The translations under genes and the position numbers were made by a program. From Gammaproteobacteria bacterium (GTDB taxonomy: Bacteria > Pseudomonadota > Gammaproteobacteria > UBA4575), in contig JANQOT010000090.1 of NCBI GenBank assembly GCA_028285655.1, positions 1 through 47,134 on the forward strand: DNA of 47,134 bases, read 5' to 3'. Below the pieces are notes generated by a model. It was given only the letters and a program-made list of their open reading frames with translations, was not told the origin of the DNA and did no database searches. Every line of letters begins with the position of its first letter. The first letter of the stretch is position 1. Shown here piece by piece: positions 9,259 to 18,469 of the stretch.

Positions 9259-9358
9259 ACTGTTCTTTCCTCCATAAACATAGCACTATGCGCCACCAGG
9301 CCAGGCGCAGGAATCCTACAATCTCGAACGAGCTGAACCGTTCTTATTGATTGTCTTT

Positions 9359-9385
9359 GTATCGGCAAGTTGGCGTTAATCTATA
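9359..9385 (-). promoter_or_regulatory. Candidate sigma-28 promoter of the motAB operon
   Basis: Reverse strand TATA-N15-GCCGATAC (3/4 and 7/8), about 100 nt upstream of the motA ATG. Confidence 0.6.
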
Positions 9386-9491
9386 TGCGGAAATAAGCGG
9401 TACAAAAAAAGAGATAAGATGCAATTTATGGAATGTTTGCGATTAAAATGGCTGCAAAAAATACAATACTGAAAATGTTTACAAGCTAGAT

Positions 9492-9902
9492 ATGCATCAG
9501 AATGATATTAGCTGGCTCAGCCGAGTTTACTTGTTATTAAATGAGTCGTACCCGGAAGCCCTGGACAAGCTCGATTATGATTTTCCCAATCAGGCAGTGG
9601 TGGCTGCCAATCTTCTGCATCCCAGCCAGGAAGCCGAATTTTCATGCAAAATCATCAGCGCATCGAATTCGGAATTCTGCTTCATACTCGACTTAAGCGC
9701 GAGAACCGGTCGTAGCAAAGGTGACTGGATTTGGATAAAGGAGATAAATATCGAAAGCGGGGATCTCAGCTTGCTGTCTTTTCCAGTAGCCAAACGCGTG
9801 GTTGATATTCCGTATTATAAGAAAAAAGTAAGCGCGCATTGTTTGATTAAAAATTTTCTGCCCGAGCTGATAGCGGCTGTAAAAAGAGAACTAGATATTT
9901 AA
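9492..9902 (+). CDS. Hypothetical protein
   Basis: 136-aa ORF with normal composition; no recognised family. Confidence 0.6.
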   Translation: MHQNDISWLSRVYLLLNESYPEALDKLDYDFPNQAVVAANLLHPSQEAEFSCKIISASNSEFCFILDLSARTGRSKGDWIWIKEINIESGDLSLLSFPVAKRVVDIPYYKKKVSAHCLIKNFLPELIAAVKRELDI

Positions 9903-10169
9903 GTTTTTGACATTCGAAAACTTGAAAAAATTTTCGCTGTGGCTCTCCTCTGCCAGAATTTGTAATTCATTTTCCAATATATACAACACCCATCCCGGAC
10001 AGGGTCTGGCGCTCACCAGGTCGGGCGCCGCACTCCACGATTGCACTGTACGTGCCGACAATGGATCTCCGGTAACTCTCGTTAACAAACTCGCAATATG
10101 GCGCGATGATTTGCCATATAAATGCATTAACTTTTTGAGTCTGTTTTTGTTTCTGTTCAAGTTATCCAT
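9891..10169 (-). CDS. Small helix-turn-helix-like protein
   Basis: KKLMHLYGKSSRHIASLLTRVTGDPLSARTVQSWSAAPDLVSARPCPGWVLYILE resembles an XRE/phage-type HTH. Confidence 0.5.
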   Translation of the reverse strand: MDNLNRNKNRLKKLMHLYGKSSRHIASLLTRVTGDPLSARTVQSWSAAPDLVSARPCPGWVLYILENELQILAEESHSENFFKFSNVKNLNI

Positions 10170-10263
10170 TGCACGTTAATAAATGAAAAACATTGTTAAA
10201 TTTTGCTTATAACTCTATGAAAATACGCACTTAATCAGGGTTACTGAAGTATAGTGGCGCCAG

Positions 10264-10323
10264 CCGTAACTTCCTTCCAGCCAGAAGGTTGCGGTTAGAC
10301 CCGGTGGCGTTTGCCGCCGGGTC
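10264..10323. ncRNA. Candidate structured RNA element: two adjacent hairpins
   Basis: 10264-10294 imperfect stem (CCGTAAC...GTTGCGG with CCTTC/GAAGG) and 10298-10323 GACCCGGTGGC-GTTT-GCCGCCGGGTC (11 bp including one G-U); no U-tract on either strand. Confidence 0.45.
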
Positions 10324-10332
10324 GCTAATTGT

Positions 10333-10357
10333 TAATTATTATAATATTTAATAATTA
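10333..10357. repeat. AT-rich perfect 9-bp inverted repeat TAATTATTA-N7-TAATAATTA
   Basis: Direct reading next to the two hairpins. Confidence 0.6.
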
Positions 10358-10390
10358 TATTTAACACGGTTAATTGCAACGCACAATGTG

Positions 10391-11299
10391 CTAGTGAATC
10401 TTGTTACTTCGATACAGGCGCCATAATAATGGCCAACAGAACAACCATGGGTACTTGCGCAAACGCCGGCTAACTTGAATAGATTCACCCGTATGACGAT
10501 GAATTTTCCAGGCGATATAGTCTATACCGTTTGCAAATGTCGCAGTCGCTTTTAATAAACGCAGCACCGACAAGCCCTTACCGACAATATTTCTGAATTT
10601 CCAGCGCAGCGTACACATTGTTTTATTTCGACGCGCGTCCAACTCTGAAAATGATTCTTTGAATACTGCCGTGGTAACTCCGTCGAAATAATCTGAATTA
10701 TTTGCATAAATTTCTTCCGCCCTGGTTTTTGTTTCGACCCTGAGTTCGGTACGATAGGTCAATTGCAAGGCATTAATCCACAACTGTTTACTCGTCCACT
10801 CCTGCTCCAGCATGCAGCCAACTTTGCGTATCATTGTTTGTACCGACTGTTGCTGGATAGTCACCAGCCATTGCAATACTGCCGGATTACTTACATGAAC
10901 TACTGCAATCGGCTGAGCAAACCGCGCCCAAAAATAAGGATGAAAAGCGGAACTTGCAGTTTTTTCACTTAAATCTATGCGACTGACCACTGCATATTTT
11001 GCCTGAATCTCATTTCCATTTAGTTTCACTTGCTCAAAATAAACATTGGGCGGCAAAAGTCTATTCAGAAATGCGTGCCACCTATTTTTGTATGCATTGC
11101 GATAACTATCTACAATGACATAAAAGTCCAGTACTGCATCATCATATTTACGGGTCCGCATGCAGGAACCGTAGAATACAACTGCAATTAATGCATCGGA
11201 ATAAGTTTTTCTAAATACTTTTACAATTTCTGCAAGTACGTCGTCATCCACCTCCTTCAGGCTGGTTGACAAATGTTGATGCAATGCAGAGTCACTCAT
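10391..11299 (-). CDS. Nucleotidyltransferase-fold protein (lipid head-group associated?)
   Basis: VVFYGSCMRTRKYDDAVLDFYVIVD resembles the NTase GS...D.D motif; overlaps the DAGK-family gene start. Confidence 0.6.
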   Translation of the reverse strand: MSDSALHQHLSTSLKEVDDDVLAEIVKVFRKTYSDALIAVVFYGSCMRTRKYDDAVLDFYVIVDSYRNAYKNRWHAFLNRLLPPNVYFEQVKLNGNEIQAKYAVVSRIDLSEKTASSAFHPYFWARFAQPIAVVHVSNPAVLQWLVTIQQQSVQTMIRKVGCMLEQEWTSKQLWINALQLTYRTELRVETKTRAEEIYANNSDYFDGVTTAVFKESFSELDARRNKTMCTLRWKFRNIVGKGLSVLRLLKATATFANGIDYIAWKIHRHTGESIQVSRRLRKYPWLFCWPLLWRLYRSNKIH

Positions 11300-12282
11300 G
11301 TTGTCAGGAAACTGACTTTCCCCACGGCATCCAGTTTAACTTCGGTAACAACGTCTGAATCTCCAAATAACTCGCCATCAAGAGTGAAACCATTTTCGAT
11401 TTCGATAGTAACGGCAGACAGACTATAGCTTCGATAATGTTCGGAGCCATGCTTCACGTCCGGAGCACGACCACGCAATATGTTTAACAATGCTCTGAAT
11501 GGACGTGGTGCATTTCGTTTGATAATCGACAAAGCCAGCTGCTCGGATTCTTTTTCTTTATGCCAGAAAGGATACACGCCCATCAACAGTCTATTTAGCG
11601 TTGTTGCTAAGATAATATTGAATTCTCCCGATAATTCGCTTTTATTTTCAATTTTTATTCTTGCACGCGCAGGCGTGGTTAATCTATTAAATGTAGCCCA
11701 ATCCAGTAAAAACCAGATCATTGCCAAAGACGGTCCCAGTTCGCCGCGAAGTCCTCTGGTATGCAACCTTTGCCTACAATACAGTATGCCGCTGTAAATT
11801 GCGCCCGCACCAAAAAATAAACCACAAACAGTTTGCGCATTTTTCGGCAAATGCATACGCAGTACCGGGCGTGAAACATTGTTTAAGTTATTCGGAGAAC
11901 CGGATGCATATGCTGCAACCTGTGCCAGCACATCTTCCAGAGTTCCTTTGCACCCGACATCGCCGAACGCCATGCTGGTCGTACCCGCTTTTAGCAAAAC
12001 GATTTTTGGCTGATAAGCTTCGCCACGAATATGTTGTAAATACGTTAATACCGTCTGCAGCGTGCCGTCGCCGCCGTTTAAAACAATCAGAGTAATATTG
12101 TCCTGTTCAAATTTTTCCAGCGCTGCCGTTATTTCCGCGGGACTGGTTACCGCGACATGAGGAATGTGCGGATATCGGGCGATTGCAGATTCAAATTTTG
12201 CAAAGGCTCCCCGTTTATTTTTTCCGCTTAGCGGATTGCTTAATGCTGCAATTTTGTCATCAGCCGACACAAACTCATCCAC
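11296..12282 (-). CDS. Diacylglycerol-kinase-catalytic-family lipid kinase
   Basis: NPLSGKNKRG...LIVLNGGDGTLQTVLTYL; C-terminal FTLDGELFGDSD typical of DAGK/sphingosine kinase family. Confidence 0.88.
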   Translation of the reverse strand: MDEFVSADDKIAALSNPLSGKNKRGAFAKFESAIARYPHIPHVAVTSPAEITAALEKFEQDNITLIVLNGGDGTLQTVLTYLQHIRGEAYQPKIVLLKAGTTSMAFGDVGCKGTLEDVLAQVAAYASGSPNNLNNVSRPVLRMHLPKNAQTVCGLFFGAGAIYSGILYCRQRLHTRGLRGELGPSLAMIWFLLDWATFNRLTTPARARIKIENKSELSGEFNIILATTLNRLLMGVYPFWHKEKESEQLALSIIKRNAPRPFRALLNILRGRAPDVKHGSEHYRSYSLSAVTIEIENGFTLDGELFGDSDVVTEVKLDAVGKVSFLTT

Positions 12283-12293
12283 AAAAATAAATT

Positions 12294-13526
12294 TTACGTG
12301 TCACTGCGCACTAGCGGAGCGATCGTTTTTATGGCCTGGTAACCGGTAAACCATCTGGTCGCCTGGTTCGGACTTCGGTTCAGCGGATCGATGCGTGCAA
12401 TCCATGACTCAAGCGGTCCGCTTAAAATTCGTGTAACGCAAGCATAAAAGAACCTTATCCCAAGCCATGCTGTGGATATAAGCGTCCACATAACAATCCA
12501 AATAAATCCCAGCACCGGATTTAACAACAGAATTGCAATTGAAAGTATGATTAAGCAGGGATTGCGGCGTGCTGTAATCAAACGATGATAGGAATCTATC
12601 GGTCTCCAGCAAAAAATGCTGATGTCGTTAAACATCAATTGAAACAAGCCTTCAAACACCCTTCCGCCTACGTAGGCTGCAAACATCACCCAGAACCAGG
12701 TCATTGTCGATGCCGTAAACCCAAATGCCGTAATCGTGTCGATATTTAACCCGATTGCCCAGCACCAATACCAAACGGGCGGGTGAATGATATCCAGGCC
12801 GTGATCCATAACGTGACCAATTTTACTGGATTGCAGGGTAACTCGCGCAAGTTTACCGTCGACGGTATCCAGGAAAGTCATAATCCACGCGCTTATCAAA
12901 CCGAATACAAAATATCCATAGTAAAACGCTACACCGGATAATATTGTAAGCAACCAACCAAAACCGGTAACCATATTCGGCGAAATGTTCAGCGCTACAC
13001 ATTGCCGCACCACCCATCTTGCCGGCAGCGGCCACCACCATTTAGTAACCAGATCCGTAATTCCCTTGTACGACTTATCGTACATATAGTTCTCTATGAT
13101 TTTTTGTTCACTGCCGGTTATTTCGACGACGTGAGATAAATCGAATTTACGCAATCGAGGGTCGTAGCCGCCGGTAAGCTCTTGTGGTGAAAATACAGGT
13201 GGAACAATCGACTCACTACCTGGTTTTAGTCGACTAAATATCTTCGCGATTTCATTGGCCTGCTTCCCGTCAATCCAGGCAGCCGCAATCACCTGTCCGG
13301 AAGAATCTGAAAGCATCGCTTGCGGGTGCTGCGTCAATTTCCCCAGCACATTGGCATCCAATAGATAATCGGCACGCACAAGTAAAACTTGTTCTTCGGC
13401 ACCGACGTGATCCAGTTGATCGATATGCTTGAAATTGCCAAGCTTGAGCATCGTTTTCCTGAATCGCTCCTGCTGCGAAACACCCCACAGGCGTACATCA
13501 CATTGATTTACTATGTAGTAATACAT
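12294..13526 (-). CDS. CDP-alcohol phosphatidyltransferase with N-terminal NTase-like domain
   Basis: DTVDGKLARVTLQSSKIGHVMDHGLD matches DxxDGxxARxnGxxxDxxxD; multiple TM segments. Confidence 0.88.
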   Translation of the reverse strand: MYYYIVNQCDVRLWGVSQQERFRKTMLKLGNFKHIDQLDHVGAEEQVLLVRADYLLDANVLGKLTQHPQAMLSDSSGQVIAAAWIDGKQANEIAKIFSRLKPGSESIVPPVFSPQELTGGYDPRLRKFDLSHVVEITGSEQKIIENYMYDKSYKGITDLVTKWWWPLPARWVVRQCVALNISPNMVTGFGWLLTILSGVAFYYGYFVFGLISAWIMTFLDTVDGKLARVTLQSSKIGHVMDHGLDIIHPPVWYWCWAIGLNIDTITAFGFTASTMTWFWVMFAAYVGGRVFEGLFQLMFNDISIFCWRPIDSYHRLITARRNPCLIILSIAILLLNPVLGFIWIVMWTLISTAWLGIRFFYACVTRILSGPLESWIARIDPLNRSPNQATRWFTGYQAIKTIAPLVRSDT

Positions 13527-13620
13527 TTTGATAAACGTCAGTTTTGAGTTACATTAAAATTTCACAGCAATCTGAATGCACCCTCTATAGCTTGAGGCCG
13601 ACAATCTTATTTAATTATTC

Positions 13621-14604
13621 ATGTTTAACGATAGCATCAATAGCGCCGCGCATCCTAATGACTCTTTTCGATTTGCGCAACTCTCTGACCTGCATTTGTC
13701 GTCACCGGCCGGTTTCAGTCCACTCCTACTGGTAAACAAACGCATTCTGGGGTATCTGTCCTGGCTACGAAACCGCAGGCATATCCACAAGCGTTGGGTA
13801 TTGGATCTGGCAATTCAGAAGCTACAAAGTTTACAAGTTGATCACTGTGTTATCACAGGAGATCTTACTCACATCGGTTTGCAAAACGAATTCACACAAG
13901 CTGCAAATTGGCTGCATCAACTCGGTGGCGCATACGATATTACCGTCATTCCCGGTAACCACGATTTGTATGTAAACGGACGCTGGGATCGAAGTTTTGC
14001 TTTATGGGAAGACTATATGCGCGGCGATAAGGAACTCGACAGCCAAGCAGCGATTACAAATAACGCAGAATTAAATCTGGAGAACATCTTTCCCAGCTTG
14101 AGAATACGAGGCAATGTGGCATTTATAAGTGTATCCAGCGTATTTGCCGCACCGTGGTTTCGTGCAACAGGACGAATTAATCAAGCACAGCTGGATAAAC
14201 TGCAACAGTTGCTTTCCGATCCGGAATTAAACGACTATTGCAAGGTACTGCTTATTCACCATCCCGTCACCGTGCATTCCATCAGCAATCGCAAGCGCCT
14301 GCTTAATCACATTCAGTTGACAGATCTTTTATATGAGCATCCGGTTCAACTCGTGCTGCATGGCCATGGACACAAAACGCATACGGAAAACATAGACTGC
14401 AAAAATGGCGCTTCTATTCCGGTAATCGGCACTGCTTCCGCATCAAGCACAGAAAAAAAACCCGGTCGCAAAGCTGAATTTTTGCTGTTTGAGGTCGCTC
14501 GGCAGGGTACTTCATGGAACATTGATATGTATACTTATCATCTGGATACCGCACAAAGATTATTTGCCAAATCCGGGAACTCTATCCTCACTACTCAGAC
14601 TTGA
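13621..14604 (+). CDS. Calcineurin-like metallophosphoesterase
   Basis: QLSDLHL, VITGDLTH, PGNHDLY, HHPV, LHGHGHKTH metal-binding motifs. Confidence 0.9.
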   Translation: MFNDSINSAAHPNDSFRFAQLSDLHLSSPAGFSPLLLVNKRILGYLSWLRNRRHIHKRWVLDLAIQKLQSLQVDHCVITGDLTHIGLQNEFTQAANWLHQLGGAYDITVIPGNHDLYVNGRWDRSFALWEDYMRGDKELDSQAAITNNAELNLENIFPSLRIRGNVAFISVSSVFAAPWFRATGRINQAQLDKLQQLLSDPELNDYCKVLLIHHPVTVHSISNRKRLLNHIQLTDLLYEHPVQLVLHGHGHKTHTENIDCKNGASIPVIGTASASSTEKKPGRKAEFLLFEVARQGTSWNIDMYTYHLDTAQRLFAKSGNSILTTQT

Positions 14605-15680
14605 AATTTTTTATTGCCGGCGAGGTAAAGAATAAACAAAAGTCCCAGCACAATTGCGGCCGGCAGCATGGCGATCAAGGTTGGCGGCAATTGCAGCAAT
14701 GTTCCCATATGCGTTATCAACTGTGACAATACATAAAAAGCTATCCCGGCCAACACACCCATTGTTATTCGTTTTCCCATCGATACATGCCGCTGCGATC
14801 CGAATACAAAACGCATACCCAGTAAAATCATGATCGCCGCAGCAATCGGATTCATCAGTTTTTGCCAGAAAATAAGCTCGTAACGATACGATTGCTCACC
14901 ACGTTGTTTAAGCCCGACAACAAAATGATACAAATCAGTCAACGACAACGCTTCCGGCTTCGAAACAATAATACCCAGTTGCGCGGCGCTGAGAAAAGAT
15001 TGCCACGGCATTTCGATTTCAGTACGCAATTGCATACTACCCGCCACCATTTCTTTTATTTGCACGGAGTGCAAAATCCACAGATTACTTTGTTGAATAT
15101 CCGCATGATCTGCAAACAGGTAGCGCTTCAGTTGATGCCGCTCATTAAATTCATAGATTTCGATATTGGTGGGCACGCGTCCGTATTCAATATCGCGCAC
15201 GTGCAAGAAACGACCGTTACTTTGCGACCAATAGCCGGTTTTACTTACAAAATCTCCAAACCCCTCGGTGGCAATTGTTTTGTCTACATTTGCTTTGTGC
15301 AGTGTTACCGGAACCACAAATTGAGCGATTGCCAATACTCCCAGCATTAATGCGACACCGGTGACGATAACTGCAAAAGTCACATTTTTCGGCGTGCCGC
15401 CGACACTTTCGACCGCTATCAACTCGTGGTGTCCTGCTAACGCGCCCAATGCGACAATCGAACCCACCAGACCTATAAATGCAGCAAAGTCCAATAAAAT
15501 CTTCGGCGTTTGCAATAGCACATACTGAATCGCCAGAGCCCAGGTATAACTACCGGTGCCAACGTCTTCCAGCTCTTCAATCAATAATAAAACGGCAAAC
15601 AATGACACCAGAATCAATGCCAGCAGGAAAAAACCGCGGATCACATTCAGTGCGATATACCGATGCAAAATGGACATCAT
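14595..15680 (-). CDS. lptG: LPS export ABC transporter permease LptG
   Basis: YjgP/YjgQ family; follows lptF in the same operon. Confidence 0.93.
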   Translation of the reverse strand: MMSILHRYIALNVIRGFFLLALILVSLFAVLLLIEELEDVGTGSYTWALAIQYVLLQTPKILLDFAAFIGLVGSIVALGALAGHHELIAVESVGGTPKNVTFAVIVTGVALMLGVLAIAQFVVPVTLHKANVDKTIATEGFGDFVSKTGYWSQSNGRFLHVRDIEYGRVPTNIEIYEFNERHQLKRYLFADHADIQQSNLWILHSVQIKEMVAGSMQLRTEIEMPWQSFLSAAQLGIIVSKPEALSLTDLYHFVVGLKQRGEQSYRYELIFWQKLMNPIAAAIMILLGMRFVFGSQRHVSMGKRITMGVLAGIAFYVLSQLITHMGTLLQLPPTLIAMLPAAIVLGLLFILYLAGNKKFQV

Positions 15681-16729
15681 GCACGCTCACGTCGAGCGAG
15701 TAACACGGTCAGCACTAATAACGCAATCACTCCACTCCACATCCCCGGAATAGTCGCGAGTTTGCCCTGCTCCACCCATGTTTTCATCACCAGATTACTG
15801 CTATGCACCACGAAAAACAGCAAGATACCCAACACCAGCTTTCCATATCGCCCCTGCCGCGGCGTAGTCTTGGCCAGAAATATCGCCAGCAAGGCCATTA
15901 AAAACGCTTTAAACGCGGAGGTCGTGCGCCATTGGTATTCTGCGACTTCTTCCGGCAACTCAGAACGAGCCAGTAACGAGCTGGCGGCGGCTTTACGCTT
16001 GAATTCTTCCGCAACAATCCCTTCAGGTTCGGGCAATACACTCAGCCGATTATAGGCAACGACAGTATCGGTACCGTCGATTTCAAATCGATAGGCGGTT
16101 CCGTCCAGAAAAACCATTATCGGTGGCTCTCCGCTTTCGGACGCTACATCGTAGGCCTGATTCGAATATATCACCTGTACATAGTCGTCTTTTAGCTCAT
16201 AGACGAAAATATCATTTTTAAGATTAGTCGCCGGATCGACTTGACTGACAAAATATACTCGACCGGATTCTTCATTTTCGTAGAAATACCCACTTTCCAG
16301 ACGATCAAAATCATATGTCTGCTCTGCTTGCTGTTTGGAGTCGTAACGTAATTCGTAGGCCCACGGACGTACATAAAGCGATACCAGGGCAGTAAGAACC
16401 GTGATGACCAGTATCAAGGGAAGAAGCGCTTTTATCAGGCCGAACGGACTCATTCCAGACGCTTGCAACGCGCTGATTTCCTGGTCGGAATATAGTTTGC
16501 CCAACCCAATTAATAAGGTGATATATAGTGCCAGAGGCAAAAACAGCTCAAATGCCGCTACCGTTTTCGCCAGAATTAAAATGGCTAAAAGTTGCGCAGG
16601 AATTAATTTGCTTGCCGCATCTGCAAGATACCCCAAAGCACTGTAGCTCACCATTAGCAGCAGTAAAACGCCGCATATAAGCACAAACGGCCGCAAAATC
16701 TCTCGAGTTAAGTAAGAAGAAATCAGCAA
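15677..16729 (-). CDS. lptF: LPS export ABC transporter permease LptF
   Basis: MLISSYLTREILRPF...SDQEISALQASGMSPFGL typical LptF. Confidence 0.94.
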   Translation of the reverse strand: MLISSYLTREILRPFVLICGVLLLLMVSYSALGYLADAASKLIPAQLLAILILAKTVAAFELFLPLALYITLLIGLGKLYSDQEISALQASGMSPFGLIKALLPLILVITVLTALVSLYVRPWAYELRYDSKQQAEQTYDFDRLESGYFYENEESGRVYFVSQVDPATNLKNDIFVYELKDDYVQVIYSNQAYDVASESGEPPIMVFLDGTAYRFEIDGTDTVVAYNRLSVLPEPEGIVAEEFKRKAAASSLLARSELPEEVAEYQWRTTSAFKAFLMALLAIFLAKTTPRQGRYGKLVLGILLFFVVHSSNLVMKTWVEQGKLATIPGMWSGVIALLVLTVLLARRERA

Positions 16730-16861
16730 AACTTAAGACCCGATGTTGTATTCAAATAATTTATCTACAACCGAGTATAGAGCAAAGTTATTATGGCCTT
16801 CATCTGGCACCCCAATACACATCAAGGTACACTGCAGCAGGTCTGATTTAGCCAGATTTTC

Positions 16862-17605
16862 ATGAAAGCAATCATATTATGTGCGGGACAAGGACGCCGT
16901 CTGCTTCCCTATACCGAATCTACCCCCAAATGTCTGTTATCGTTAGGTAACAAACATTTCATCGAATGGCAAATCGATACACTACTTGCGGCGGGTATCG
17001 ACCACGTAGTTGCAGTTGTGGGTTATGCGGCCGAGCGCGTAAGCAGCATTCTTTCCAAACGGTATGGCAACAAGGTAATCACCGTATTCAACCCGTTTTA
17101 CGAACTTGCGGACAATCTAGCCAGTTGCTGGATGGCTCGCGACCATCTGTGTGACGAATTTATATTGCTCAATGGAGATACCCTGTTTGAACCATCTATC
17201 GTCACACAACTTCTGAGTAAAAACGAACAACCGGTCATCTTGGTGACAGACCATAAAAGCACCTATGATGAAGACGACATGAAAGTCATTACGCAAGATT
17301 CACGCTTAATTGCAGTTGCAAAAAATTTACCGCTTGATCAAGTTACGGGCGAATCTATCGGCATGATGCGTTTCACACCGGCAGGATCGTTACTGTTCAA
17401 ACAGAGAGTAGATACGCGGATGTATGATCAGGAAGCGCTGCAACACTGGTATCTAACGGTGATCGACGAACTCGCCAAACAAGGGCATGTTGGAGTTTGC
17501 TCGATCCATGGAAAAGACTGGACCGAACTGGATTTCGTCCAGGATCTTGAGCAGGCTCAAGCTTTGGTTACAAAATGGCTGCGACCACTTGCCGCGCGCA
17601 TGTAA
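16862..17605 (+). CDS. Sugar/choline-phosphate-type nucleotidyltransferase
   Basis: MKAIILCAGQGRRLLPYTESTPKCLLSLGNK...FILLNGDTLFEP; NTP_transferase fold. Confidence 0.85.
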   Translation: MKAIILCAGQGRRLLPYTESTPKCLLSLGNKHFIEWQIDTLLAAGIDHVVAVVGYAAERVSSILSKRYGNKVITVFNPFYELADNLASCWMARDHLCDEFILLNGDTLFEPSIVTQLLSKNEQPVILVTDHKSTYDEDDMKVITQDSRLIAVAKNLPLDQVTGESIGMMRFTPAGSLLFKQRVDTRMYDQEALQHWYLTVIDELAKQGHVGVCSIHGKDWTELDFVQDLEQAQALVTKWLRPLAARM

Positions 17606-17613
17606 GCAAATGA

Positions 17614-18396
17614 TTATTCGTCTATGCTTAATTTTGCCTGCAATATCTTATAATCACTAACAGAATCTACATCGACAGCAACCTCGGGATAGGGTGTATC
17701 CACGATTTCGATATGCGCCGAAGTTTTGCGAGACAATTGCCGCGCAGCCTGTTGCAGGCTCAACTTCCCCAGCTTATATTGCAAAATACTAAAACCGCCT
17801 ACTTGACGGATAACTTCCAGCGGTTTTTTTCTGCTGCCTTCAATATTCTGCCAAAATTCGATTGCCCGCATACCCGATTCCGTCATCACCGAAAACAAGT
17901 TTGCAAAACACACCGACTGTACTCCGAACTGATAAGTCGTTTTTTTTAGTTCCGGTAAAAGATTTGAAATTCGCCGCGAATCCACCGCGCCGATTGCAAA
18001 ATCCGCATGAATATTATTCAGATTTTGACAGTATTTATCCACGAGATCGGCGGATAACAGGGGTAAATCACAGGTAACAATTAGTGTCGGATAATGCGAC
18101 GATGCCTGAACACCACGTAATGCACTTAAACTGGGGCCGATCTCGATCGGCAAGCGAGTCACATTGAATTCCTCAAACAGGGCGGCCACAGAATATTTAT
18201 CAGTAATGACATGCTCATCCGGCCCAACACAGTAAATTTCTTCTACGTATCGAGAATTTGCAAGCGCGGTTACAACACGACGTAATAGCATGCTTGATCC
18301 GATAGGCACCTCCGCCTTGCAGGATACGCCGGTGAATACAGCCACCGGATCATTTTGCGCGCGATCGCCCGCAAGAATTACCGCATTCCAACGCAT
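17614..18396 (-). CDS. MobA-like NTP transferase domain protein
   Basis: MRWNAVILAGDRAQNDPVA...VPIGSSMLLRRVV...LIVTCDLPLLSADLVD. Confidence 0.75.
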   Translation of the reverse strand: MRWNAVILAGDRAQNDPVAVFTGVSCKAEVPIGSSMLLRRVVTALANSRYVEEIYCVGPDEHVITDKYSVAALFEEFNVTRLPIEIGPSLSALRGVQASSHYPTLIVTCDLPLLSADLVDKYCQNLNNIHADFAIGAVDSRRISNLLPELKKTTYQFGVQSVCFANLFSVMTESGMRAIEFWQNIEGSRKKPLEVIRQVGGFSILQYKLGKLSLQQAARQLSRKTSAHIEIVDTPYPEVAVDVDSVSDYKILQAKLSIDE

Positions 18397-18469
18397 TAAT
18401 CTACACCTTCCCGATGTGTACTTTTATGTAAACTAAGACTCAAACAGAAACTGTTATGTATTTTTTTGC

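Noticed and set aside
10298-10323. Strong hairpin taken as an intrinsic terminator of the 10391-11299 gene
   Set aside because: No U-run follows on either strand (GCTAATTG on +, TAACCGCA on -); kept instead as part of a candidate structured RNA.
14862-15350. 162-aa + strand ORF
   Set aside because: Antisense to lptG; no recognisable domain.
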